Assembly (NCBI RefSeq): GCF_000194605.1
Contig: NC_015321.1
Coordinates: forward strand, 4,569,578-4,633,577
DNA length: 64,000 nt
Direction of reading: 5' to 3'
Source: Fluviicola taffensis DSM 16823
Lineage (GTDB): Bacteria; Bacteroidota; Bacteroidia; Flavobacteriales_D; Crocinitomicaceae
Each line of letters starts with the position of its first letter. The first letter of the stretch is position 1. The notes under the pieces were generated by a model, which saw nothing but the letters and a program-made list of their open reading frames with translations, searched no databases and was not told the origin of the DNA. Both the position numbers and the translations under genes were made by a program. This document shows, piece after piece, positions 8,857 through 16,629 of the stretch.

Positions 8857-9398
8857 AGTTCAATAAATTTTATAAACAATTCAAGCGAATCAAAAGTTAA
8901 ATCAGCTGTTTTATGTGCTTCCAAATCTTGATGATTAATAAACACTGTTTTCATTCCAAGTTTCTTGCCAAACTCAATATCCGAATCAGAATCTCCAACC
9001 ATAATTGATTTGTTAAAATCAACTGTAGGAAACTCTTCTTTCGCCAAAAGAGCCATTCCGGAGTTTGGTTTTCTTAATAGCGAATTTTCAGAAGCTAAAT
9101 TTGGAGCAAAATAATACCTGTCAATGCGCGCATTATCAACTTTTAGTAATTCACTACAATAATCATGAATGGTTAAAAGGTTACGCTCAGTCATCAAACC
9201 TTTACCTATTCCTTGCTGATTTGTAACCACAAAAACAGATGAAAACAATTGATTTGCCTTGGAGATAGCTTTGGAAACTCCAGGAAGTAAAATAAACTCT
9301 TCGGGGAGTTTGACATAGTCATCCATGATTCGTTCATTAATCACTCCATCTCTATCCAAAAACAAAGTCCATGATTGATCCAAATTCCAATGTTTCAT
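8853..9398 (-). CDS. HAD-superfamily phosphatase, GmhB/HisB-N-like
   Basis: A 181-residue HAD phosphatase. Motif I is FLDRDGVINE with nucleophile D15 and acid D17, motif II is VVTNQQGIGKG, a Lys lies in LLRKPNSGM, and motif III is MVGDSDSDIEFG. This arrangement is that of the heptose-bisphosphate phosphatase GmhB and the histidinol-phosphatase domain of HisB. The Cys/His zinc loop of typical GmhB, which precedes RKPxxGM, is absent here (the stretch is FAPNLASENSLLRKP), so substrate assignment to heptose-1,7-bisphosphate is uncertain. It sits 8 bases after a family 2 glycosyltransferase gene and overlaps the MORN gene, suggesting a cell-envelope sugar context. Confidence 0.85.
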   Translation of the reverse strand: MKHWNLDQSWTLFLDRDGVINERIMDDYVKLPEEFILLPGVSKAISKANQLFSSVFVVTNQQGIGKGLMTERNLLTIHDYCSELLKVDNARIDRYYFAPNLASENSLLRKPNSGMALLAKEEFPTVDFNKSIMVGDSDSDIEFGKKLGMKTVFINHQDLEAHKTADLTFDSLELFIKFIEL

Positions 9399-9406
9399 TG
9401 AGATTT

Positions 9407-10357
9407 TTAGATTTCAGTTTCTACCAAATAGTGATTTCTAGTGGAGGAATTCCTTCCTACTAACTCTGCTAAAAAGCCAGCCAAGAAAAATTGAACTCCC
9501 ATAATCATCGCAGTAAGGGCAATGAAAAATTCTGTTCTATCTGCCAATTTTATTGCCGTAGAATGAATAAAAAGTTTATCGATTGCTAAGTAAAACGTAA
9601 TTCCAAATCCAATCATGAATAACAACATTCCCATTGCTCCAAAAAAGTGCATCGGTTTTTTACCGAATTTCCCCATAAAAACAACCGTCATCAAATCCAG
9701 TGGACCGTTCAAAAAGCGATTCAATCCAAATTTCGTTGTTCCGTATTTTCTAGCTTGGTGAATAACAACTTTCTCTCCTATTTTATTAAATCCAGCGAAC
9801 TTCGCTAACGGCGGAATATAGCGGTGCATATCTCCATAAAGCTCTATACTTTTTACAACTGCATTTTTGTACGCCTTTAATCCACAGTTAAAATCATGCA
9901 AATGAATTCCAGTCATTCTACGAGCAGCCCAATTATAGAGTTTAGTTGGAAGTGTCTTCGTAATCGGATCATAACGTTTTTGTTTCCATCCAGAAACAAC
10001 ATCGAAATCATCTTGTATAATCATGCGGTGCAACTCTGGAAGTTCATCTGGTGAATCTTGCAAATCGGCATCCATCGTTACAACTACTTTTCCTTGTGCT
10101 GCCTGAAATCCAGTATGAAGTGCCGCAGATTTACCGTAATTGCGTTGGAATTTAAATCCTCGAACATTGGAGTCTTCCAATTTCAAGGATTCTATCACCT
10201 TCCAAGAACCATCCTTACTTCCATCGTCAATAAAGATGACCTCATAAGAAAGTTTGTGTTCATTCAATACGCGTTTAATCCATGCGTGCAATTCAGGCAA
10301 AGACTCTACTTCATTGAATAAAGGAACGACGATTGATAATTCAAGTTGATTTTCCAA
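9407..10357 (-). CDS. Family 2 glycosyltransferase, polyprenyl-phosphate type
   Basis: Membrane-bound GT-A glycosyltransferase of the DPM1/ArnC/GtrB group, which transfers a sugar to a polyprenyl phosphate carrier. The catalytic domain (residues 1-225) shows SIVVPLFNEVESLPEL, IDDGSKDGSW, QRNYGKSAALHTGF and the metal-binding MDADLQDSPDE; the C-terminus has two membrane helices (about 232-255 and 275-300). The start is TTG 10357, with no ATG nearby. A -7 box TATTTTTG on the minus strand lies 19 bases upstream. It leads an operon with the HAD phosphatase and MORN genes. Confidence 0.92.
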   Translation of the reverse strand: MENQLELSIVVPLFNEVESLPELHAWIKRVLNEHKLSYEVIFIDDGSKDGSWKVIESLKLEDSNVRGFKFQRNYGKSAALHTGFQAAQGKVVVTMDADLQDSPDELPELHRMIIQDDFDVVSGWKQKRYDPITKTLPTKLYNWAARRMTGIHLHDFNCGLKAYKNAVVKSIELYGDMHRYIPPLAKFAGFNKIGEKVVIHQARKYGTTKFGLNRFLNGPLDLMTVVFMGKFGKKPMHFFGAMGMLLFMIGFGITFYLAIDKLFIHSTAIKLADRTEFFIALTAMIMGVQFFLAGFLAELVGRNSSTRNHYLVETEI

Positions 10358-10375
10358 CGCTATTTACTTTTTGAA

Positions 10376-10383
10376 CAAAAATA
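10376..10383 (-). promoter_or_regulatory. Putative -7 box for the GT2 operon
   Basis: Minus strand TATTTTTG matches TAnnTTTG, 19 bases before the TTG start codon at 10357. No TTG at the usual -33 distance. Confidence 0.4.
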
Positions 10384-10395
10384 AGAAAAAGCTTT

Positions 10396-10512
10396 GCTTT
10401 TGAAGACTAAATCATAACAAACGTTCCTGCGAAAATGATTTAGGAGAAGTGCAAGGTTTTGAAGACCGAATTACAATCCGTCATCTGCCCCATCAGAGAG
10501 GCAGTAATTCGG
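10396..10512. other. Structured intergenic segment with two stem-loops
   Basis: Within the 530-bp gap between the GT2 gene and clpB. First stem: CTAAATCAT (10407-10415) / ATGATTTAG (10435-10443), 19-base loop. Second stem: CCGAATTAC (10466-10474) / GTAATTCGG (10504-10512), with a coaxial inner TGCC (10486-10489) / GGCA (10500-10503). Each is preceded by a related sequence, GCTTTTGAAGACTAA (10396) and GGTTTTGAAGACCGAA (10455). No run of T follows in either direction, so these are not ordinary terminators. Could be an unrecognised small RNA or a decayed repeat; the remaining gap sequence (10513-10616) shows nothing I recognise. Confidence 0.4.
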
Positions 10513-10616
10513 GATATTTAATTACGAATGAAAAACTAAATGTCTTCTATTATAGCTTTATATTGAAACTTATTTAGCAAACATTTCCTATCCAGCAATT
10601 TGGTGTGTTATTCGAG

Positions 10617-10727
10617 CTAAAGGATGAAAATAGCTGCGATAATAAAGATGATGATAATTGCTATGTATTGCCAAACATCCACAAAATAGGGGTATATTTT
10701 CTTGAAACGTTCTTTAATCTTTGACAT
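10617..10727 (-). CDS. Small membrane protein, 36 residues
   Basis: A short gene in the large gap upstream of clpB, too short for usual gene calling. The peptide reads MSKIKERFKKIYPYFVDVWQ followed by a hydrophobic Ile-rich helix ending in AAIFIL. A basic amphipathic N-terminus of about 12 residues, an aromatic belt, and one 17-residue membrane span at the C-terminus form a coherent tail-anchored small protein, and ATG to stop is exactly 37 codons. Comparable 35-50 residue single-span proteins are common in flavobacteria; function unknown. It is divergent from clpB, 163 bases away, so it could share the TGTC-repeat control region. Confidence 0.6.
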   Translation of the reverse strand: MSKIKERFKKIYPYFVDVWQYIAIIIIFIIAAIFIL

Positions 10728-10784
10728 TACTTGCAATTTTTGGCTAAATTAATACTTAATTTCTACCATTTCCAGAAAAAAAAA

Positions 10785-10827
10785 TGTCATTTTGTCGGTT
10801 TTAAAATCTTAAAACTGTCTTTTTGTC
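10785..10827. promoter_or_regulatory. Direct repeat TGTCwTTTTGTC upstream of clpB
   Basis: Two 12-bp near-identical copies, TGTCATTTTGTC (10785-10796) and TGTCTTTTTGTC (10816-10827), start to start 31 bp apart, about three helical turns, placed 64-106 bp before the clpB ATG. The usual TAnnTTTG box is not visible before clpB. A bound stress regulator or alternative promoter is inferred. Confidence 0.45.
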
Positions 10828-10890
10828 TTGAAACAATTGCTGGACGTGATTTGGTTCACGATTTGACAAACAAAATCAAACTCAACTAAA

Positions 10891-13503
10891 ATGGATACGA
10901 ATCTATTTACAATTAAGACACAAGAAGTCATTCAAGCAGCTCAAGATTTTGCTCAAATGGAAGGGCATCAAGCAATTGAAAATGCTCATTTACTGAAAGG
11001 GATTTTCCTTAAAGATACAGACGTAGTTCCTTATTTATTAAAACAATCACAAGTCAATCCCAAAACGATTGAATTAGCACTTGACCGCATATTAGAATCA
11101 CAAAGTAAAGTTTCAGGAGGACAAATTTATCTTTCTCCAAAAGCACAAGAAACACTTCAGTTAGCTTTGAAAATTGCCAAAGAAAATGGCGATGAATATG
11201 CAACGATTGAAATGCTTTTTCTCGCTTTAATTGATTCAAAAGATCAAGCAGGACAATTATTACGTGACGCCAAACTGGATAAAAAAACGGTTATCAAACA
11301 CATTATGGATTTAAGAAACGGAGAAAAAATAACTTCTAACCAACAAGAAGGAACTTACAAATCGTTGGAGAAATACGCAAAGAATTTAAATGAATTGGCC
11401 AAAGAAGGAAAATTAGATCCAGTGATTGGTCGGGATGATGAAATTCGTCGGGTACTTCAAATATTAACTAGACGAACCAAAAACAACCCGATTCTAATTG
11501 GTGAACCTGGAGTTGGAAAAACAGCCATTGCCGAAGGTATTGCCCATCGAATTATAGATGGAGACGTTCCTGAAAACTTAAAGTCCAAAATTGTTTACAG
11601 CTTGGATATGGGGGCATTGATTGCTGGAGCAAAATACAAAGGCGAATTCGAAGAACGATTAAAATCTGTTGTCAAAGAAGTAACGAATGCAGATGGAGAA
11701 ATCATCTTATTCATTGATGAAATCCACACATTGGTTGGCGCTGGCGGTGGCGAAGGTGCGATGGATGCCGCAAATATTTTAAAACCAGCTTTGGCAAGAG
11801 GAGAATTAAGAGCAGTTGGAGCTACAACCTTGAACGAGTATCAAAAATACTTTGAGAAAGATAAAGCATTGGTTCGTCGTTTCCAAACGGTCTTGGTAGA
11901 TGAACCAGATACCGAAGATGCAATTTCAATCTTACGTGGAATTAAAGAAAAATATGAAAACCACCACAAAGTACTGATTAAAGATGCCGCTATTATTGCC
12001 GCTGTTGAATTATCGCAACGCTATATTACCGAACGGCATTTGCCTGACAAAGCGATCGACTTAATTGATGAAGCAGCTTCTAAATTGCGAATGGAAATCA
12101 ACTCAAAACCAGAAGAACTGGATGAGTTAGATCGACGAATCATGCAATTGGAAATTGAACGTGAAGCTATTAAACGTGAAAATGACACGAAGAAAGTGGA
12201 AGGTCTCGGTAAAGAAATTGCAACCTTGGAAGAGCAAAGAAATGCATTCAATGCGAAATGGCAAGCTGAAAAAGACATCGTTGAAGGAGTTCAAAAAAAC
12301 AAGGAACTTATTGAAAACTTAAAAGTCGAGGCTGATCAAGCGGAACGTTCGGGAGATTATGGAAAGGTGGCTGAAATTCGCTATGGAAAAATCAAAGAAG
12401 CCGAAATTCAATTGGATGAAGCGAAGAAAAAATTGAGTGAAATCCAAGTAAATTCCAAATTCATTAAAGAAGAAGTAGATGCTGAAGAAATAGCCGATGT
12501 AGTTTCCAAATGGACTGGAATTCCAATTTCGAAAATGCTTGAAAGTGAAGTTTCAAAATTACTACGATTGGAAGATGAATTAGGAAAACGCGTTGTTGGA
12601 CAAGAAGAAGCTATTGAAGCAATTTCAGATGCGGTAAGACGATCTAGAGCTGGATTACAAGATATGAGAAAGCCAATTGGATCATTTATTTTCCTTGGCC
12701 CAACGGGAGTTGGAAAAACAGAACTTGCGAAAGCATTAGCTGAGTTTTTGTTCAACGATGAAAATGCCATGACTCGAATCGACATGTCGGAATACCAGGA
12801 AAAACACAGCGTGAGCAGATTGGTTGGAGCACCTCCAGGATACGTTGGATATGATGAAGGTGGCCAATTGACAGAAGCTGTTCGTAGAAGACCTTATTCC
12901 ATCGTATTGCTAGATGAAATCGAAAAAGCGCATCCAGATGTCTTCAATATCTTGCTACAAGTTTTGGATGATGGTCGATTGACAGACAACAAAGGGAGAA
13001 CGGTAAACTTCAAAAACACCATTATCATCATGACTTCCAACTTAGGATCTCATTTGATTCAGGAAAGTTTTGAAGGCGTGAAAGAAGAGAATTTGCACGA
13101 AGCAATGAACAAAGCGAAATTCAAAGTCTTGGAGCTGTTAAAACAAACTATCCGACCAGAGTTTTTGAATCGCATTGACGAAACAATCATCTTCACACCT
13201 TTGAACAAGCGATATGTAAAACAAATTGTTCAGTTACAGTTGGATCAATTGAAAGTAATGCTTCTTGAAAAAGGAATCAAAATTCACATGACTGAAGAAG
13301 CAAAAGCTCATTTGGTTGAAGCAGGTTACGATCCGCATTTTGGAGCAAGGCCAGTAAAACGTGTAATCCAAAAACAAGTGTTAAACGAATTATCCAAATC
13401 TATTTTGGGTGGAACATTAGATACTTCATTGACTGTAGTAATGGATATTTTTGATGGGAAAATAGTATTTAGAAAACCAATTTCCCAGGAAGAGGAAGCA
13501 TAG
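10891..13503 (+). CDS. clpB: Chaperone ClpB (AAA+ disaggregase)
   Basis: Cytoplasmic hexameric ATPase that, with DnaK, pulls proteins out of aggregates after heat or other stress. The 870 residues contain the Clp N-domain (two repeats, 1-145), the first AAA+ module with Walker [10 protein letters not shown] (about 204-212) and Walker B LFIDEIH, the coiled-coil M domain (about 410-530) that separates ClpB from ClpA, and the second AAA+ module with GPTGVGKTE (about 602-610), [12 protein letters not shown] and sensor/arginine motifs, then the D2 small domain with [12 protein letters not shown]. The chain ends in KPISQEEEA. Beyond the TAG stop the same frame stays open for 22 charged residues (see findings). 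A direct-repeat control element lies upstream, and a terminator at 13596. Confidence 0.98.
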   Translation: MDTNLFTIKTQEVIQAAQDFAQMEGHQAIENAHLLKGIFLKDTDVVPYLLKQSQVNPKTIELALDRILESQSKVSGGQIYLSPKAQETLQLALKIAKENGDEYATIEMLFLALIDSKDQAGQLLRDAKLDKKTVIKHIMDLRNGEKITSNQQEGTYKSLEKYAKNLNELAKEGKLDPVIGRDDEIRRVLQILTRRTKNNPILIGEPGVGKTAIAEGIAHRIIDGDVPENLKSKIVYSLDMGALIAGAKYKGEFEERLKSVVKEVTNADGEIILFIDEIHTLVGAGGGEGAMDAANILKPALARGELRAVGATTLNEYQKYFEKDKALVRRFQTVLVDEPDTEDAISILRGIKEKYENHHKVLIKDAAIIAAVELSQRYITERHLPDKAIDLIDEAASKLRMEINSKPEELDELDRRIMQLEIEREAIKRENDTKKVEGLGKEIATLEEQRNAFNAKWQAEKDIVEGVQKNKELIENLKVEADQAERSGDYGKVAEIRYGKIKEAEIQLDEAKKKLSEIQVNSKFIKEEVDAEEIADVVSKWTGIPISKMLESEVSKLLRLEDELGKRVVGQEEAIEAISDAVRRSRAGLQDMRKPIGSFIFLGPTGVGKTELAKALAEFLFNDENAMTRIDMSEYQEKHSVSRLVGAPPGYVGYDEGGQLTEAVRRRPYSIVLLDEIEKAHPDVFNILLQVLDDGRLTDNKGRTVNFKNTIIIMTSNLGSHLIQESFEGVKEENLHEAMNKAKFKVLELLKQTIRPEFLNRIDETIIFTPLNKRYVKQIVQLQLDQLKVMLLEKGIKIHMTEEAKAHLVEAGYDPHFGARPVKRVIQKQVLNELSKSILGGTLDTSLTVVMDIFDGKIVFRKPISQEEEA

Positions 13504-13552
13504 CTTCCGAAGACTAAGGCTCTGTCTCACAAGACAGAAAAGCCGAAGGAAG
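13504..13552 (+). repeat. Compound stem-loop immediately after clpB
   Basis: Three nested complementary pairs: CTTCC (13504) / GGAAG (13548), GGCT (13518) / AGCC (13541), and CTGTCT (13522) / AGACAG (13532) around a CACA loop. It begins at the base after the clpB stop. It contains GAAGACTAA, also found in the stem-loop region at 10402, so it may belong to a small repeat family. No T-run follows, so it is more likely a 3' stability element or repeat than a terminator. Confidence 0.45.
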
Positions 13553-13595
13553 AGGTTGAAGTAAAATCATAAGTAGTAGTTTAGTTTTAGGTATG

Positions 13596-13628
13596 AAAAG
13601 GCGGGCTAATTAGTTATTCCGCCTTTTT
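13596..13628 (+). terminator. Rho-independent terminator of clpB
   Basis: Stem AAAAGGCGG (13596-13604) / CCGCCTTTT (13619-13627), 14-base loop, continuing into TTTTT. It lies 92 bases after the clpB stop, beyond the compound stem-loop. Confidence 0.8.
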
Positions 13629-13763
13629 GTTTCTGAATCTTGGGACAGTTTGCAAATTCGTAAATTCACCAAATAGCGAACCACATTAAAGTAAAGCACG
13701 ATGAATCAACTACTAAGAATCTTTAAATCAGCATTTTAAAAATGACTAATCATCTGATCCAAA

Positions 13764-13781
13764 GCTATTAAATTTAATAGC
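13764..13781. promoter_or_regulatory. 18-bp perfect palindrome upstream of sanA
   Basis: GCTATTAAATTTAATAGC is a perfect 18-bp palindrome centred 78 bp before the sanA ATG, just upstream of its likely promoter. Operator for a dimeric regulator is possible. Confidence 0.35.
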
Positions 13782-13850
13782 TAATCGAATTCATTTCATT
13801 ACTTGAGACTAGCTTAATTCTATTATTTTTACACCAAGAATCAAGCAAAC

Positions 13851-14504
13851 ATGAAACGAAAACGCAACTGGTCAAAAATCATCAAACGAACACTTTTAAT
13901 TAGTTTGTTTTTTCTTCTTTTCTGGTTCTTTGGAGCTAATTGGGTGATCGAATCAAATGCTGAAGGGAAACTATTCAACCAAGCCAGTCAATGTCCGAAA
14001 GCAAAAGTAGCATTGGTTCTCGGTACTTCACGCACGAACAAACACGGAAACGACAATTTATACTTTTCTTACCGTATAAAAGCTGCCGTGGAATTGTATC
14101 GAGCTGGAAAAGTGAAATACATTTTGGTAAGTGGAGACAATAGCATTACCACTTATGATGAGCCAACCGACATGAAAAATGCCTTGGTTAAAGCTGGAAT
14201 TCCTGCGAATAGAATTTTTTTAGACTATGCAGGATTTAGAACTTTGGATTCCATGGAAAGGGCTTTAAAAGTATTTGGACAGAAGGAAGTAATTGTTATC
14301 TCACAACAGTTTCACAATGAAAGAGCTATTTATTTGGGTGAACATTTCGGAATGACTGTTTACGGATACAACGCTCAAGATGTAGCCAAAATGGGCGGAT
14401 TTAAAACAAAAGTTCGTGAGCGTTTTGCACGCATGAAAGTGTTTTGGGATATCCTATTCGGTATAGATTCAAAATTTTTAGGTGAAGCAGTTGAGATTGG
14501 ATAA
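13851..14504 (+). CDS. sanA: SanA-like DUF218 membrane protein
   Basis: Inner-membrane protein of the SanA/YdcF (DUF218) family, 217 residues. In E. coli SanA supports envelope barrier function and vancomycin exclusion at high temperature. One N-terminal membrane helix (residues about 12-32) follows a strongly basic start (KRKRNWSKIIKR). The periplasmic domain shows the family signatures VALVLGTSRT, YRAGKVKYILVSGDN, DEPTDMKNALVKAGIP, LDYAGFRTLDSMERA and VIVISQQFHNERA. The catalytic activity of the family is unsettled. The following di-heme peroxidase gene starts 7 bases after the stop, so the two probably form an operon. Confidence 0.92.
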   Translation: MKRKRNWSKIIKRTLLISLFFLLFWFFGANWVIESNAEGKLFNQASQCPKAKVALVLGTSRTNKHGNDNLYFSYRIKAAVELYRAGKVKYILVSGDNSITTYDEPTDMKNALVKAGIPANRIFLDYAGFRTLDSMERALKVFGQKEVIVISQQFHNERAIYLGEHFGMTVYGYNAQDVAKMGGFKTKVRERFARMKVFWDILFGIDSKFLGEAVEIG

Positions 14505-14511
14505 GAAGAGA

Positions 14512-15531
14512 ATGGCTCTCAAAAAGATGAGCTCACATAATTTCGTTTTCTTGGGAATTCTAAGTTTGTTATTGGTTGGCTTTGTTGAAGTTGATCCTTT
14601 TCAATCTATCCCTTTAGTAGAAGGTTTTCCTGAAATGCATATTCCTGCCGACAATACACAATCAAAAACAAGAATTGCTTTGGGTAGAAAACTATTCTAC
14701 GATCCAATTTTATCGCTCGACAGCACTATTTCATGTGCCAGTTGCCATAAACAGAAACTTGCATTCGCAGATTCATTGCCAATAAGTCCTGGAGTTAAGA
14801 ACAGAATTGGAAACCGAAATGCCCCAACACTCGCAAATGTTGGCTACAATCCTACTTATTTGTTCGATGGATTTTTAGAGTCATTGGAAAAGCAGGTAGT
14901 TGTTCCAATAGAAGAACATGCAGAAATGGCCTTCAATATGGTAGAAGCTTCAAAACGCTTAAAACGAAACAAAGAATATGTTGCACTTTCCAAAGAAGCC
15001 TATAATCGGGCACCTGATCCATTTGTAATAACCAGATCTCTTTCGAGTTTTCAGCGTACTTTCGTGAGTAATCACTCCAAATACGATTTATTTCTGCGCA
15101 AAAAAGTGAAATTCACAAAAAATGAAGAACGAGGACGTATGTTGTTTTTCAACGAATTGCATTGTTCTAACTGTCATAATGGTTTTAATTTCACCAACTT
15201 TTCCACTCAAAACAATGGATTCTTTGAGATGTATGCAGATTCAGGTAGAATGCGAGTAACTCGGTTAGAAGTAGACCGTGATTTGTTCAAAGTACCCACA
15301 CTACGCAACATTGCTCTCACTGCTCCATACATGCATGATGGAAGTTTCAGCTCTTTGCGCGAAGTCATTCAACAGTATGAAAAGAATGGATTTAAAAACA
15401 AAAACAAACACCCAATCTTACAACCTTTTTCAATCAGTTTAGAGGATGAAGATGCCTTAATTGCGTTTTTAAATACTCTAACAGACCATCAATTTATTAC
15501 TAATAAAAAATTCAGTAAACCGAAAAATTAG
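14512..15531 (+). CDS. Di-heme cytochrome c peroxidase family protein
   Basis: Periplasmic di-heme enzyme of the CcpA/MauG/MbnH superfamily, 339 residues. Heme motifs are CASCH (75-79) and CSNCH (218-222); APYMHDGSF (272-280) is the conserved stretch with the distal ligand. A signal or anchor segment spans about residues 9-24 (NFVFLGILSLLLVGF). An upstream GTG frame overlaps sanA, but I start at ATG 14512, which has AAGAAGAGA just before it. In the place where the neighbouring peroxidase has FFWDGR, this one has YLFDGF, so the conserved Trp is missing. Its stop overlaps by 4 bases the stop of the facing peroxidase gene. Peroxide reduction or oxidation of a partner protein are both possible. 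Confidence 0.9.
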   Translation: MALKKMSSHNFVFLGILSLLLVGFVEVDPFQSIPLVEGFPEMHIPADNTQSKTRIALGRKLFYDPILSLDSTISCASCHKQKLAFADSLPISPGVKNRIGNRNAPTLANVGYNPTYLFDGFLESLEKQVVVPIEEHAEMAFNMVEASKRLKRNKEYVALSKEAYNRAPDPFVITRSLSSFQRTFVSNHSKYDLFLRKKVKFTKNEERGRMLFFNELHCSNCHNGFNFTNFSTQNNGFFEMYADSGRMRVTRLEVDRDLFKVPTLRNIALTAPYMHDGSFSSLREVIQQYEKNGFKNKNKHPILQPFSISLEDEDALIAFLNTLTDHQFITNKKFSKPKN

Positions 15532-16616
15532 AAGGGATTCTTGTACGCTGGATTGGTTAAATAAGTCTGATCTGTGAGTGTCTTCAAAAAATTTACCAGG
15601 TCAATTTTATCTTGAGTAGTAAGCATCAAACCTGTTGCCATTGTATTTGCCAAAGCAGGATCCAAGGATGCAGATTGTTGAATATTGTCACTGTAATGAT
15701 TTACAACTTGTTCGAGAGTTGTAAAACGTCCATCATGCATATAAGGCGCCGTAACCTCTATATTTCGTAAAGATGTTACTTTGAATTTCCCCTTATCAGC
15801 TGGTGATTGCGTTACGTTTTGTCTGCCTAAATCAGAAATATCCCCCTCTTGGTCCAATCCGTTATTCATGAATTGATCGTTCTCAAAATTACTACCGCTG
15901 TGACAATGCGCACAATCAGCACCAGATGAGTTAGGGAAACCAGGATTGTATTCCGCAAAAAACAACACACGTCCGCGTTCTTCACTCTCTGTTAAATTGA
16001 TCTCTCCACGCAAATATTGATCATATTTCGAGTTATCTGAAACGATGGTTAACATAAATTGCTCCAATGCTAATGAAATTCGTTCAGCTGTCACGACTGC
16101 ATCTCCAAACGCACGAACAAATTGTTTTCGATAGCGTTCATCGTTTTGGAGTTTATTGACTGCATTTTGAAGTGTTTCGTGCATTTCCAAAGGATCTTGA
16201 ATTGGACGTAAAGATTGTTCACGCAAAGTATTTACACGTCCATCCCAAAAAAATCCATTCGTATTTAATCCTAAATTGAAAATTCCCATCGCATGCCGAG
16301 CTCCAAACAATCCGTCAATTCCTGTAGAAAATTGATTTAAATCTGAGAATCCGTTGACTTGTGTATGACAACTTGCACATGAAATGGTATTATTTCCGGA
16401 CAACAATTTTTCGTAAAACAACATTCGTCCCAATTGAACTTTTTGAACCGTTAAGGGATTGTCACTAGGAATATTTGGTGCTGGTAAAGTGGAACTAACG
16501 GCTAAATTGAAAGGGGTTGTATCTAAGGTCAAAAGTTCAGGTGTGGTTTCATTTTTTTTACATGCCACAAAAAGAATCACCAGAAACCCGAAGAGCAATA
16601 GAAACTTATTCTTCAT
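15528..16616 (-). CDS. MbnH-like di-heme peroxidase, lipoprotein
   Basis: Second di-heme peroxidase, 362 residues, exported as a lipoprotein: signal segment KFLLLFGFLVILFVACKK with lipidated C19. Heme motifs are CASCH (80-84) and CAHCH (235-239), with APYMHDGRF (290-298). The Trp of FFWDGR (W124) is present, as in MauG/MbnH-type enzymes. The gene lies 13 bases downstream of, and on the same strand as, an MbnP-family gene. In methanotrophs MbnH is known to oxidise a tryptophan of its partner MbnP to kynurenine, creating a copper site; by context this protein is the best candidate for that partner here. Direct peroxidase activity remains the alternative. Confidence 0.88.
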   Translation of the reverse strand: MKNKFLLLFGFLVILFVACKKNETTPELLTLDTTPFNLAVSSTLPAPNIPSDNPLTVQKVQLGRMLFYEKLLSGNNTISCASCHTQVNGFSDLNQFSTGIDGLFGARHAMGIFNLGLNTNGFFWDGRVNTLREQSLRPIQDPLEMHETLQNAVNKLQNDERYRKQFVRAFGDAVVTAERISLALEQFMLTIVSDNSKYDQYLRGEINLTESEERGRVLFFAEYNPGFPNSSGADCAHCHSGSNFENDQFMNNGLDQEGDISDLGRQNVTQSPADKGKFKVTSLRNIEVTAPYMHDGRFTTLEQVVNHYSDNIQQSASLDPALANTMATGLMLTTQDKIDLVNFLKTLTDQTYLTNPAYKNPF

Positions 16617-16629
16617 AAAGAATTCAATA

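Larger units (their letters stand above)
13573..13850. other. Intergenic region between clpB and sanA
   Basis: Holds the clpB terminator (13596-13628), an 18-bp palindrome (13764-13781) and a possible sanA promoter: TTG in ACTTGAGAC near 13803 and TATTTTTA near 13823. No open frame longer than about a dozen codons is credible. Confidence 0.5.
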
